64,000 nt of DNA from an uncultured Oscillospiraceae bacterium (lineage in GTDB: Bacteria; Bacillota; Clostridia; Oscillospirales; Acutalibacteraceae). The position numbers were made by a program, and so were the translations under genes. The notes below the pieces were generated by a model, which did no database searches, had not been told where the DNA came from, and saw only the letters and a list, made by a program, of their open reading frames with translations. The stretch is from contig CABUFC010000007.1 in the NCBI GenBank assembly GCA_902490735.1, positions 10,316 through 74,315 on the forward strand, written 5' to 3'. Position 1 is the first letter of the stretch, and each line of letters opens with the position of its first letter. Of this stretch, positions 43,569 to 51,941 are shown one piece after another.

Positions 43569-44165
43569 TTACCTCTTTGTAATTACTCGGTCAATAAGTC
43601 CATACTCGGCCGCTTCTTGAGCAGACATAAAATTATCTCTTTCAGTATCTGCCGTAATAATATCTAAGGGTTTTCCGGTATTCTCGGACAAAATTCTATT
43701 AAGTGTTGCGCGAGTTTTTTCAATGTGTTTGGCGTGGATAAGTATATCCGAAGCCTGGCCTTCTGCAGAACCTAATGGTTGGTGAATCATTATTTCGGAA
43801 TTTGGAAGCGCAAGGCGTTTGCCTTTTGTGCCTGCAGAAAGCAAAAATGCACCCATAGACGCCGCCATGCCAATGCAAATAGTGCTTACGTCACATTTAA
43901 TATATTGCATTGTATCGTATATAGCCATACCTGCGCTTACAGAACCGCCGGGGCTGTTGATATAAAAATTGATATCTTTATCCGGGTCTTGACCCTCTAA
44001 ATAAAGCATTTGCGCAATAATAAGGCTTGCAGAAGCATTGTCCACCTGATCATAAAGCATAATTATTCTATCGTTTAAAAGGCGGGAAAAGATATCGTAT
44101 GAACGTTCTCCCCTGCTTGTTTGCTCAACAACATATGGCACAAGATTTGAATTTATTTCTTTCAT
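43569..44165 (-). CDS. clpP: ATP-dependent Clp protease proteolytic subunit ClpP
   Basis: The start at ATG 44165 (MKEINSNLVPYVVEQTSRG) has AAAGGAG before it; the frame to 44201 is unsupported. The 198-aa protein has the triad Ser in GMAASMGAF (about 98), His in EIMIHQPLG (about 123) and Asp in ERDNFMSA (about 172). It is the self-compartmentalised serine peptidase of ClpXP. Confidence 0.97.
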   Translation of the reverse strand: MKEINSNLVPYVVEQTSRGERSYDIFSRLLNDRIIMLYDQVDNASASLIIAQMLYLEGQDPDKDINFYINSPGGSVSAGMAIYDTMQYIKCDVSTICIGMAASMGAFLLSAGTKGKRLALPNSEIMIHQPLGSAEGQASDILIHAKHIEKTRATLNRILSENTGKPLDIITADTERDNFMSAQEAAEYGLIDRVITKR

Positions 44166-44181
44166 TTGTTTCTCCTTTCGA

Positions 44182-44239
44182 ATAAAAAGGTTCTCCGTCA
44201 CTTTCCGACCGAATATTCGTTCGAAAATTAGCCGGAGAA
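44182..44239 (-). other. Structured gap between tig and clpP (terminator or attenuator)
   Basis: TTCTCCG (44191-44197) pairs with CGGAGAA (44233-44239); inside is a second near-complementary stem around the palindrome CGAATATTCG. On the minus strand CC and five T follow, so it could partly terminate tig transcripts before clpP. Confidence 0.5.
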
Positions 44240-44285
44240 TCTAGCATAAATATTATGAACAAAAACTTAAAAATATAATCAAATA

Positions 44286-45731
44286 CTATTTATCTGTTTT
44301 TTTGACAGCCGGTTTTTTAGCGGTTGAAGAAGCGGTTGCCTTTTTTGTAGTAGACGTGGTCTTTTTAGCAGCCGGCTTTTTAGCGGCTGTGCCGGATTTA
44401 GCGGCCGGTTTTTTTGCGGGAGCTTTTTTCTCGGTTTTTGCTTCTACTTCGGTAATTTCCGCGTTAGATTTAACAAAATCCATAGCTTTTCTTACCGCAA
44501 TATCTTCTTTTAATTCAATTTCGGGGATAGCCGCTTTAATTCTATCAACATCAACCTTGTAGTCTTCTGCTAACTTTTTGTATTCGTCGGCAATCTCATC
44601 GTCAGAAGCTTCAAGTTTTTCAAGCTTTGCAATAGCTTCTAAAGCAAGCCTTGTTTTTACCTGGTTTTCAGCCTGTGGACGCATATCCTGCTTCATCTTG
44701 TCCATATCTGACCCGGTAAACTGCAAATATTGCTCAAGACGCATTCCCTGCATTTGAAGTCTGTACTCAAAGTCCTTAATGCTCTGCTCAATTCGATTGT
44801 TAAACATAGCTTCGGGGATATCGCCTTTAACATTTTTTACAAGCTGTTCAATAAGCTGGGTCTCCACATCTTCTTCAGCATGTTTTTCTTTGTGTTCTAA
44901 GGCTTTCTTTTTATTATCAGCTTTAAGCTCTTTTAAAGTGTCAAACTCGCTTACGTCTTTAGCAAACTCATCGTCGATAACAGGGAGCTCTTTAACCTTT
45001 ATTTCGTGAAGTTTTACTTTAAAAACAACGTCTTTTCCGGCAAGTGATGCTTCGCCGTACTCTTTCGGGAAGGTAACATTAACATCGAACTCATCTCCGG
45101 CTTTATGACCGACAATTTGATCTTCAAAACCGGGAATAAACTGACCGGATCCTAAAGGAAGACTATAGTTTTCACCTTTACCGCCATTGAACGCCTTATC
45201 ATTTAAAAAGCCTTCAAAGTCAATAACCGCGGTATCGCCCAAAGCGGCGGCCCTGTCTTCAACGGTTACCATACGCGCATTGCGATCTGCCAAAGCTTTT
45301 AATTCATCTTCCAGTTCCTTGTTGCTTACAGTAGGTTTTACCTTTTCGGCTTTTAAACCTTTGTAATTTTTAATTTCTATTTCAGGTTTAACTGTAAGAG
45401 TTACTTTAAAATCAACACCGTCTTTTTTATTTATGGACACAAGATCAAAATCCATTTTATCATTAATAATAGTCAAGCCTGCTTCTGCGGCGGCTTCATC
45501 GATTGCGTCTGAATATAAAAGATTTAAAGCGTCCTCGTAAAAGAAGCCTTCACCGTACATGCCTTCAATAATCTTTAAAGGAGCTTTCCCCTTTCTAAAG
45601 CCGGGTACGGAAATCTTTTTAACGTTCTTTTTGTAAACCGTTTGAATAGCATCGCTGAATTTTTCACCGTCGATAATTATTTCCAATTCATAACGGTTAG
45701 TATCTACATTTTTACTTGCTTTTAAGCTCAT
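44286..45731 (-). CDS. tig: Trigger factor with Lys/Ala/Pro tail
   Basis: The start at ATG 45731 (MSLKASKNVDTNRYELEI) has a GGGGGAT site before it. The 481-aa protein has the ribosome-binding domain with FRKGKAPLKIIE (near residue 45), a PPIase domain (about 145-245, VDFEGFLN-like IDFEGFLNDKAFNGG), and the helical chaperone domain. After about residue 430 comes a tail rich in AKKP, TTSTTKK and KKPAVKK units, not part of standard Tig. Tig folds nascent chains at the ribosome exit; clpP and clpX follow in the transcript. Confidence 0.93.
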   Translation of the reverse strand: MSLKASKNVDTNRYELEIIIDGEKFSDAIQTVYKKNVKKISVPGFRKGKAPLKIIEGMYGEGFFYEDALNLLYSDAIDEAAAEAGLTIINDKMDFDLVSINKKDGVDFKVTLTVKPEIEIKNYKGLKAEKVKPTVSNKELEDELKALADRNARMVTVEDRAAALGDTAVIDFEGFLNDKAFNGGKGENYSLPLGSGQFIPGFEDQIVGHKAGDEFDVNVTFPKEYGEASLAGKDVVFKVKLHEIKVKELPVIDDEFAKDVSEFDTLKELKADNKKKALEHKEKHAEEDVETQLIEQLVKNVKGDIPEAMFNNRIEQSIKDFEYRLQMQGMRLEQYLQFTGSDMDKMKQDMRPQAENQVKTRLALEAIAKLEKLEASDDEIADEYKKLAEDYKVDVDRIKAAIPEIELKEDIAVRKAMDFVKSNAEITEVEAKTEKKAPAKKPAAKSGTAAKKPAAKKTTSTTKKATASSTAKKPAVKKTDK

Positions 45732-45788
45732 CGAAAATCCCCCTAAGTATATATGCAAATATTATAATATCACAAATATTTTACTTTT

Positions 45789-46469
45789 TCAATCTTTAAT
45801 TTTAATCGGCGTAAAATCTATGCAATCGGCAGAAGTCAGATGAAGCTTTACGCCTTCAAAAGCCTGTACAGCATTGTTTCTGCCGGGGCCGTGTATGTGT
45901 CCGTGGTAAATATCTTTTATTCCGTGCGACTTTATAATATCAAAAATAGGTCTGCAAACATAGTCGCCGTAAACCGGCGGATAGTGCAGAACTAAAAGCG
46001 GTTTTTTACTGCTTTCTGCTGCAGCTTTAATTGAACGTTCAAGACGAGCCGCTTCGCGCAAAACTATTTTTTCATCCTGCTTATCGTAAAACCAACCGCG
46101 GGTACCGCAGACGGCAAACTCATCTGCAATAATACAGTTGTTGTAAATAAAAGAAATATCTGTAAAATTATTAGCGGCCAAAAACTCATTTAATTTTTTT
46201 GCGGTTGGCCACCATAAATCATGATTGCCTTTTATTAGTATTTTTTTACCGGGCAAGCTATGTAAAAAGTTAAAATCTTCGTATGCCTCTAATAAATCGA
46301 TTCCCCAGCTTAAATCGCCGCCGATAACAACGGTATCTTCAGGTTTTATTAATCTTGTAAAACTTGCCTTTATTCTATCGTGATAGTTTTCCCAGCCGTG
46401 AAATACCGACATAGTTTTTTCCGGTTCTGAGATTGAAAGGTGAAGGTCCGATATTACAAAAACTGACAA
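45789..46469 (-). CDS. Calcineurin-like metallophosphoesterase
   Basis: The 226-aa protein shows all five metal-binding blocks: SDLHLS near residue 7, VIGGDLSWG near 48, LIKGNHDLWW near 77, LHYPPVY near 160 and YHGHIHGPG near 188. The family hydrolyses phosphomonoesters or diesters; the substrate is unknown. It has no signal peptide, so it is cytoplasmic. Confidence 0.88.
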   Translation of the reverse strand: MSVFVISDLHLSISEPEKTMSVFHGWENYHDRIKASFTRLIKPEDTVVIGGDLSWGIDLLEAYEDFNFLHSLPGKKILIKGNHDLWWPTAKKLNEFLAANNFTDISFIYNNCIIADEFAVCGTRGWFYDKQDEKIVLREAARLERSIKAAAESSKKPLLVLHYPPVYGDYVCRPIFDIIKSHGIKDIYHGHIHGPGRNNAVQAFEGVKLHLTSADCIDFTPIKIKD

Positions 46470-46588
46470 AACTATTTCCTCCTTTTATGAATATTAATTT
46501 ATCTTTTGTAAATAATAATACCAGCGCTTACAAGATGGACTGCATCTGTTTGTGCTGAAAAAGCAAATGTTGAAAGGAATTTATTTTT

Positions 46589-46780
46589 ATGGACGAACAA
46601 AAAAGTGTAATTTCCGGCATTTCCTGTGACGTACAAAGCTGCGTTTACCATTGTAACGATTGTTGCTGTTCTGCCGGAAACATTGAAGTTGGAAAAGCGT
46701 TTACCGATTCTGATGCTACTTGCAGCACATATCTTCCAAAAGATGAAGGCGAAGAAACCGGCACATCGTTTGGTGAATAA
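46589..46780 (+). CDS. DUF1540 Cys-rich protein
   Basis: The 63-aa protein has eight cysteines or so in ISCDVQSCVYHCNDCCCSA and a later DATCSTY. ISCDVxSCVYH is the DUF1540 core, a small metal-binding-like family common in Clostridia and without established function. Ribosome-binding site AAAGGAA precedes the ATG. Unlike its neighbours it is on the plus strand, with its own terminator. Confidence 0.85.
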   Translation: MDEQKSVISGISCDVQSCVYHCNDCCCSAGNIEVGKAFTDSDATCSTYLPKDEGEETGTSFGE

Positions 46781-46798
46781 CAACACTTTTAACGTCAA

Positions 46799-46829
46799 AA
46801 TGTCCGAGATTAAACTCTCGGGCATTTTT
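46799..46829. terminator. Bidirectional terminator after the DUF1540 gene
   Basis: AATGTCCGAGA (46799-46809) and TCTCGGGCATT (46816-46826), one G-T pair, loop of 6, flanked by A on one side and T on the other. It also ends thrC. Confidence 0.8.
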
Positions 46830-48294
46830 ATATTTGTAAAAACTTTTTAACAAAATCAGTCATCTTACTTTTATCGATGACATTGTTAAAACGCACCGGT
46901 TTGTCTTTAAGCGCACTTATGGGACTTGGTATTGGCACACCGGTTTTAGAATTTAGCATAATTAAGTTTTCGAACTCATCATCCGATGCTTTTTCGCCTA
47001 TTGCATCGAGAACCGTCGAAGAAAACTTATATGGCGACGCGGTTGAAACTATTAATGTTTTAGTTTTATCGCCTGTGTTTTTTACATATTTTTCGTAAGC
47101 TCCGAAAGCCACCGCCGTATGTGTATCTATTAAGTAGTTGTACTTAGAAAAAGCCTTATTAATAGCGGCTTTGGTTTCACTTTCGTCGCAAAAATCGCCG
47201 TAAAAATAAGATTGGATTTTTTCTTTTACTGCCTTTGGTACTTCGTATTTCCCAAGATTAAATAAATCATTCTGCATTGATACAATGCTTTTTTCATCGC
47301 TGCTATTTAATATGTATATTAATCGTTCTAAATTGCTTGAAATAAGTATATCCATAGAAGGCGATGAGGTGGAATAAAAATCTCGGTTGCGGTCATAAAT
47401 ACCGGTATTAATAAAATCTGTTAACACTTTATTTTTGTTGCTGGCACAGATCAGTTTTTTAATCGGAATATTCATTTGTTTAGCATAAAACGCCGCTAAA
47501 ATATTGCCAAAATTGCCTGTTGGGACAACAACATTAAACTCTTTTGGACATCCCATATCAAAATATGCCGAAACATAATAAACTATTTGCGGCACTAAAC
47601 GTCCGAAATTGATAGAATTAGCGCTTGAAAACGCCATGTTTTGTTTTTTAAGCTCTTCGCTTAATTTTGTATTGGAAAAAATTGCTTTAACAGCGCTTTG
47701 AGCATCGTCAAAATTGCCCTTTATGGAACAAACGGAAACGTTGCTGCCGTTTTGAGTGTCCATCTGCAGCTTTTGCATGCGGCTTACACCGTCACTCGGA
47801 TAAAAGACAATTATTTTTACACCGTCAACATCGCAAAAGCCTTCAAGCGCAGCTTTGCCGGTATCGCCGGAAGTTGCAACAAGTATAACAGTCTGTCTGC
47901 CATTATCGATCTTTTTAACAGATGTGGTTAAAAGATAAGGCAAAATTTGCAGCGCCAAATCTTTAAATGCGCAGGTAGGTCCGTGCCACAGTTCCAAAAC
48001 GCTAAGGGTTTCATCAAGCTTTTTTACAGGCGCAGGCTCGTCATTTTCAAAGCTTCCGCTATATGCACCGCTTGTACAATAGCTTAGTTCTTCGGCGGTA
48101 AAGTCCGTCAAAAACTTTGAAAGAACAATATTTGCCCTTTCAATATAGTTTGCATTTTTTAAAGCTTTAAAATCCGCTTCGGATAATTTTGGTATTTCAA
48201 CGGGCAAATAAAGGCCGCCGCTTTGCGATAAGCCTTTTGCTATTGCTTGCGCACTTTGTACGCATTCTTCTTTTCTGGTTGAAGTGTATTGCAT
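46828..48294 (-). CDS. thrC: Threonine synthase
   Basis: The start at ATG 48294 (MQYTSTRKEECVQSAQAI) follows AGGAGG; the longer frame is unsupported. The 488-aa PLP enzyme has the Schiff-base Lys in GPTCAFKDLALQ near residue 105, the phosphate loop VATSGDTGKAALEGF near 140, and PTGNFGNILAAFYA near 258. It turns O-phosphohomoserine into threonine, downstream of hom. It is the last gene of the rplS-to-thrC run. Confidence 0.95.
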   Translation of the reverse strand: MQYTSTRKEECVQSAQAIAKGLSQSGGLYLPVEIPKLSEADFKALKNANYIERANIVLSKFLTDFTAEELSYCTSGAYSGSFENDEPAPVKKLDETLSVLELWHGPTCAFKDLALQILPYLLTTSVKKIDNGRQTVILVATSGDTGKAALEGFCDVDGVKIIVFYPSDGVSRMQKLQMDTQNGSNVSVCSIKGNFDDAQSAVKAIFSNTKLSEELKKQNMAFSSANSINFGRLVPQIVYYVSAYFDMGCPKEFNVVVPTGNFGNILAAFYAKQMNIPIKKLICASNKNKVLTDFINTGIYDRNRDFYSTSSPSMDILISSNLERLIYILNSSDEKSIVSMQNDLFNLGKYEVPKAVKEKIQSYFYGDFCDESETKAAINKAFSKYNYLIDTHTAVAFGAYEKYVKNTGDKTKTLIVSTASPYKFSSTVLDAIGEKASDDEFENLIMLNSKTGVPIPSPISALKDKPVRFNNVIDKSKMTDFVKKFLQI

Positions 48295-48307
48295 GGTGCC
48301 TCCTGTG

Positions 48308-48673
48308 TTAAAAAGCATTTTTTATTACATTAATGCTTATTTCATTTATATTTTCATCTATAATAGTAACTTCTACGATATCATAGCGGTATTTTGTGTT
48401 ATTAAGCTGCCTGCTTTTGCGCAAATAATCAAGGGCAGTAAGCTTTATTCTTCTTACCTTCTTAGCATCTACCGCCATAGATGGTGTGTACCCCACCGAT
48501 TGCTTTCTGACTTTTACTTCCGCGAACACAACCTCATCTTTGCTTTCGGCAATAAGGTCAATTTCACCGTAACGACATCTATAATTTCTTTGAGCTATTA
48601 TATATCCCGAATTTTTATAACTTTGTGCTGCGGCTTCTTCAAAAACAGCCCCTATTTCTTGCCTGGTTTTCAT
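48308..48673 (-). CDS. YraN family nuclease-like protein (UPF0102)
   Basis: The start at ATG 48673 overlaps the rnhB stop (ATGA); the longer frame to 48709 lies inside rnhB. The 121-aa protein has the PD-(D/E)xK-like core RCRYGEIDLIAESKDEVVFAEVKVR, with D, E and K in place. The family is widespread beside rnhB; a nuclease role is predicted, not proven. Confidence 0.88.
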   Translation of the reverse strand: MKTRQEIGAVFEEAAAQSYKNSGYIIAQRNYRCRYGEIDLIAESKDEVVFAEVKVRKQSVGYTPSMAVDAKKVRRIKLTALDYLRKSRQLNNTKYRYDIVEVTIIDENINEISINVIKNAF

Positions 48674-49263
48674 ATTTTCTTTAAAAAACTTAATCGGTGC
48701 ACGGCGCATGGCCCGTATGTTTTAATATTCTCAATATGTTCTTTTGTGCCGTAGCCTTTGTGCTTTTTAAAATTATAGTTTGGGTATTCTTCGTTAAGTT
48801 TTAGCATGAGCCTGTCCCTGGATACTTTCGCAAGCACCGAAGCCGCTGCAATGGACATTGAAAGACTGTCTCCTTTTACTATAGCCTTGCAGGGAATTTC
48901 AAGCGATGCAGGTGTTCTATTACCATCTATTATTGCATAATCGGCAACTGCTATCCCTTTTACCGCTCTAGTCATTGCAAGCATGGTTGCATTTAAAATA
49001 TTTAATTCCTCGATTTCTTCTACAGAAGCCGAGGCGATATAGTATGCAACTGCTTTTTCTTTAATTATTTCAAAAAGCATTTCTCGCTTCTTTTCAGACA
49101 GCTTTTTACTGTCATCAAGGCCTTCGATTTGAATGCTTTCGGGCAAAATAACTGCCGCCGCAAAAACCGGTCCCGCCAGCGGTCCTCTGCCGGCTTCATC
49201 TACACCGCAAACATATTTGTATCCGCTAAGATTTAACTCGTTTTCGTAATCAAAATTCGGCAT
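48670..49263 (-). CDS. rnhB: Ribonuclease HII
   Basis: The 197-aa protein has YVCGVDEAGRGPLAGPV near residue 16 (Asp, Glu) and DYAIIDGNRTP near 110 (Asp), the acidic site of RNase HII, with SMSIAAASVLAKVSRDRLM. It cuts RNA in RNA-DNA hybrids and single ribonucleotides in DNA. It is one base from rbgA, in the usual rplS-rbgA-rnhB order. Confidence 0.96.
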   Translation of the reverse strand: MPNFDYENELNLSGYKYVCGVDEAGRGPLAGPVFAAAVILPESIQIEGLDDSKKLSEKKREMLFEIIKEKAVAYYIASASVEEIEELNILNATMLAMTRAVKGIAVADYAIIDGNRTPASLEIPCKAIVKGDSLSMSIAAASVLAKVSRDRLMLKLNEEYPNYNFKKHKGYGTKEHIENIKTYGPCAVHRLSFLKKI

Positions 49264-49264
49264 A

Positions 49265-50113
49265 TTATTCAGGTCTTTCTAATGATATTCGTCCGATTTT
49301 TCCTGCGCGAAATTCATCAATAAGCATTGTTGCGGCCCGCTCGGTATCAGTTTCACCGCCGCGCACAAGCATACCGCGCGCTTTACCTATTGCTTCTAAC
49401 ATAAAATATGAATCCTCAGCGTAATCTACAGAATATCTTTCTTTTAAATTATTACCGTAATCGCTTTTAATAATGTTTAAAAAAGAAACTGCAATTTCTT
49501 CAATATTTAAAATAGTATCCTTAACTGCGCCGGTTATAGCAAGATGTTCACCTACGGTGCTATCCTCAAATTTAGGCCACAAAACACCCGGCGTATCTAA
49601 AAACAGATAATTATTTTTAGCGCTAAACCATTGGTTGCCGCGTGTAACACCCGGCCGATCCTCGACTTTGGCTTTTTTATCACAAAGCCTATTAATAAAA
49701 GAAGATTTTCCGACATTAGGTATCCCTACAACCAAAAACCTAAGTGCTTTATTTATTCCCCTGTCTTTGTTTTTCTGAACTTTTTGTTGCAATACCGAAT
49801 TAACGGCCGCAAAAAACTGTTTGATTCCAGAACCGGTTTTGCAGTCAATCGGCAACGCTATAATCCCGGACTTTTTATAAAAGGATATCCATTCGTTTGT
49901 AATATTCGCATTTGCAAGATCGCTTTTATTTAACAGGACAATCCGCGGTTTTGGGCCGACAATTTCAGCGATATCGGGATTACTGCTTGAATAAGGAATA
50001 CGTGCATCCTTTATTTCTATAACGGCGTCAACAAGCTTTAAACTTTCCACAATTTTGCGGCGGGTTTTTGCCATGTGACCAGGATACCAATTAATATTTT
50101 GATTATCGCTCAT
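49265..50113 (-). CDS. rbgA: Ribosome biogenesis GTPase RbgA (YlqF)
   Basis: The 282-aa protein shows the circularly permuted GTPase order: G4 LLNKSDLA near residue 60 before G1 VVGIPNVGKSSFIN near 128 and G3 FLDTPGVLWP near 172. WYPGHMAKTRR at the start is the family mark. It acts late in 50S assembly. The gene lies between lepB and rnhB. Confidence 0.95.
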   Translation of the reverse strand: MSDNQNINWYPGHMAKTRRKIVESLKLVDAVIEIKDARIPYSSSNPDIAEIVGPKPRIVLLNKSDLANANITNEWISFYKKSGIIALPIDCKTGSGIKQFFAAVNSVLQQKVQKNKDRGINKALRFLVVGIPNVGKSSFINRLCDKKAKVEDRPGVTRGNQWFSAKNNYLFLDTPGVLWPKFEDSTVGEHLAITGAVKDTILNIEEIAVSFLNIIKSDYGNNLKERYSVDYAEDSYFMLEAIGKARGMLVRGGETDTERAATMLIDEFRAGKIGRISLERPE

Positions 50114-50114
50114 T

Positions 50115-50699
50115 TTAAATCCCGCCTAATTTATTCAACGGAAAAACCCTGATAATGGCACGTCCGAGTATTCTTTTAACATTAACTTGACCAATAACCG
50201 ATGAACGACTGTCAAGCGAGTCCCGTCGATTATCTCCAAGTACAAACACACAGTCTTTATCTACAGTAATCGGAAAAGAAACGTCATATAAAGTATCGGT
50301 TGAATAATGATTGGTGGCGTAATCTTTTATATACGGTTCGTCTAACAAAACACCGTCTACATAAACTTTACCACTGTCTTTATCAATATTTACCACTTGA
50401 TTTTCGGTAGCTATAATTCTTTTTATGATCGGTTCTGTCGAGCGTGTGGTATCTGCGGCGTTATTTTCCTCGTTTCGAGATATAACAACAATATCCCCTG
50501 CTTTAGGAGTGTAAAAAAGCTTTGATATTATTACACGCTCATTATTAGAAAGGGTGTCGTTCATAGAGCTTCCGTCAATTCTAACAATTCTAAACACAAA
50601 TGAAAAAGCAATTACAACAATTAAAACCGACGCCACAATAACGTCAACCCACTCGAGAACGCTTTTAATTTTACCGGATACCCGTTTTTGTGTTTGCAC
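50115..50699 (-). CDS. lepB: Signal peptidase I
   Basis: The GTG at 50699 is chosen: AGGTGG lies 7 bases before it, and a longer frame would cross the rplS terminator and overlap rplS. The 194-aa protein has one membrane helix (about residues 16-37), the catalytic Ser in IDGSSMNDTL (about 44), the Lys in PIIKRIIA (about 95), and CVFVLGDNRRDSLDSRS. It removes signal peptides on the outer membrane face, for example from the dockerin protein in this window. Confidence 0.93.
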   Translation of the reverse strand: MQTQKRVSGKIKSVLEWVDVIVASVLIVVIAFSFVFRIVRIDGSSMNDTLSNNERVIISKLFYTPKAGDIVVISRNEENNAADTTRSTEPIIKRIIATENQVVNIDKDSGKVYVDGVLLDEPYIKDYATNHYSTDTLYDVSFPITVDKDCVFVLGDNRRDSLDSRSSVIGQVNVKRILGRAIIRVFPLNKLGGI

Positions 50700-50720
50700 A
50701 ACTTCACCACCTAAAAATGG

Positions 50721-50750
50721 AAAAAGAGGACCGTAACGTCCCCTTTTTTT
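50721..50750 (-). terminator. Partial terminator after rplS
   Basis: On the minus strand AAAGGGGAC and GTCCTCTTT pair (one G-T), loop GTTACG, then further T and CC. It sits between rplS and lepB and may let part of the transcript continue. Confidence 0.7.
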
Positions 50751-51090
50751 AGATTTGTTCTTTAACCTTAGCAGCCTTACCGACTCTGTCACGCAAATAA
50801 TACAGTTTTGATCTGCGGGTTTTACCGAGTCTAACTGTTTCTACCTTCGCTACGTTTGGAGAGTGAACCGGGAACACACGTTCAACGCCTACACCGTAGG
50901 AAATGCGGCGAACCGTAAATGTTTCACTAATACCGCTGTTGTTTTTGGCGATTACAGTACCTTCAAACACCTGAATTCTTTCCCTCTCGCCTTCGCGGAT
51001 CTTAACGTGTACGCGAACGGTTGAACCGATAATAATTTCGGGTTTGTCTGCTTTTAAGTTCTCTGCTACTAAATTTTTAACAGCATCCAT
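50749..51090 (-). CDS. rplS: 50S ribosomal protein L19
   Basis: The 113-aa protein has IIGSTVRVHVKIREGERERIQVFEG and VERVFPVHSPNVAKVETVRLG, which are the L19 core. It sits at the 30S-50S interface. It is the first gene of the rplS-lepB-rbgA-rnhB-yraN-thrC run and has a long structured leader. Confidence 0.97.
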   Translation of the reverse strand: MDAVKNLVAENLKADKPEIIIGSTVRVHVKIREGERERIQVFEGTVIAKNNSGISETFTVRRISYGVGVERVFPVHSPNVAKVETVRLGKTRRSKLYYLRDRVGKAAKVKEQI

Positions 51091-51210
51091 TTAAAATTCC
51101 TCCTTAAATTATTCAGACGTTCTTAACACAAATTTTGCCAGAGGACCGCCCGCTTCAATTGTCGAACTTCGGCTATTGAACCCACCCTAAAGGAAAGGGT
51201 GAATTAAATG
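51091..51210 (-). promoter_or_regulatory. Structured 5' leader of rplS (L19-leader-like)
   Basis: The 120-base leader has CACCCT/AGGGTG near its start (loop TTCCTTT), then TTCAAT...ATTGAA enclosing CGAA-G-TTCG, then a GC-rich segment. An L19 autoregulatory leader is known in Bacilli; this one is assigned by position and folding only. Confidence 0.5.
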
Positions 51211-51217
51211 CTTAAAT

Positions 51218-51246
51218 ATAATATCACAACAAATAAAAAAATGCAA
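51218..51246 (-). promoter_or_regulatory. Promoter of rplS
   Basis: TTGCAT (reverse complement of 51241-51246), 17 bp, TATTAT (51218-51223), extended -10 TGA on the minus strand. Confidence 0.6.
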
Positions 51247-51254
51247 GGATTTTT

Positions 51255-51941
51255 TTATGTACCATTATTATTTATTATTTTAGTTATAAATAATTTATCA
51301 TTATACACCTTAAACGAAATATCAAAAGAAGAAAAAAGCATGCTGAAAATTTGCTCTTTGTCTAACTTATAACCGGGTCTCGGATCATCGGCAAGACACT
51401 CTATAAGCCCTTTTCTTTTATCTTCCGGAATTATTGTTAAAAGATTATTATCATCAATTACCGTTAATTTGTGGTTTTTCTCTTTTTCGGCAAACCCGGC
51501 CACGGCATCAACGTGGCAATCGCAATACGGTATATATGGTTTTATATCGTAAATAGGCGTACCGTCAAGCAAATCCGCGCCGCCAACCTTTAAAACCATA
51601 CCGTCATTTTGAGTATTTATAACCTCTAACAGTTTTACAGACGAAAGCCCCAAAAAATTCGGTCTGTTATACGACCTTGTTGCAAAAACTCCAACCCGTT
51701 TATTGCCGCCAAGCCGTGGAGGTCGAACTGTTGGGCTAAAACCGTCTTTATGAGAAAGAGAAAAATCAAAAATTAACCACAAATAGTTATAATCTTCAAT
51801 GCCGCGAAGAGCCTCTTTAATTCTGTATTCCGGCTCGAAAACAATTATACCTTCGGTTGCCGCCCGCATGCTTTGCCGTGGTATTCCGAATTTTTCTTTA
51901 AAATCTGTTTTTATATAAGCTATAGGTTTAATTGTGGCCAT
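51255..51941 (-). CDS. trmO: tRNA N6-methyltransferase TrmO-like (TsaA family)
   Basis: The 228-aa protein has FGIPRQSMRAATEGIIVFEPEY near residue 18, NRPNFLGLSSVKLLEV near 92 and ADLLDGTPIYDIKPYIPYCD near 121, the TsaA/TrmO beta-barrel core, and a C-terminal extension as in E. coli TrmO. By family knowledge it methylates N6 of t6A37 in some threonine tRNAs using SAM. It overlaps the amidohydrolase by 14 bases. Confidence 0.87.
   Translation of the reverse strand: MATIKPIAYIKTDFKEKFGIPRQSMRAATEGIIVFEPEYRIKEALRGIEDYNYLWLIFDFSLSHKDGFSPTVRPPRLGGNKRVGVFATRSYNRPNFLGLSSVKLLEVINTQNDGMVLKVGGADLLDGTPIYDIKPYIPYCDCHVDAVAGFAEKEKNHKLTVIDDNNLLTIIPEDKRKGLIECLADDPRPGYKLDKEQIFSMLFSSFDISFKVYNDKLFITKIINNNGT

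Noticed and set aside
46499..46825. 108-codon minus-strand frame
   Set aside because: It is antisense to the DUF1540 gene, whose conserved Cys pattern and ribosome-binding site are on the plus strand.
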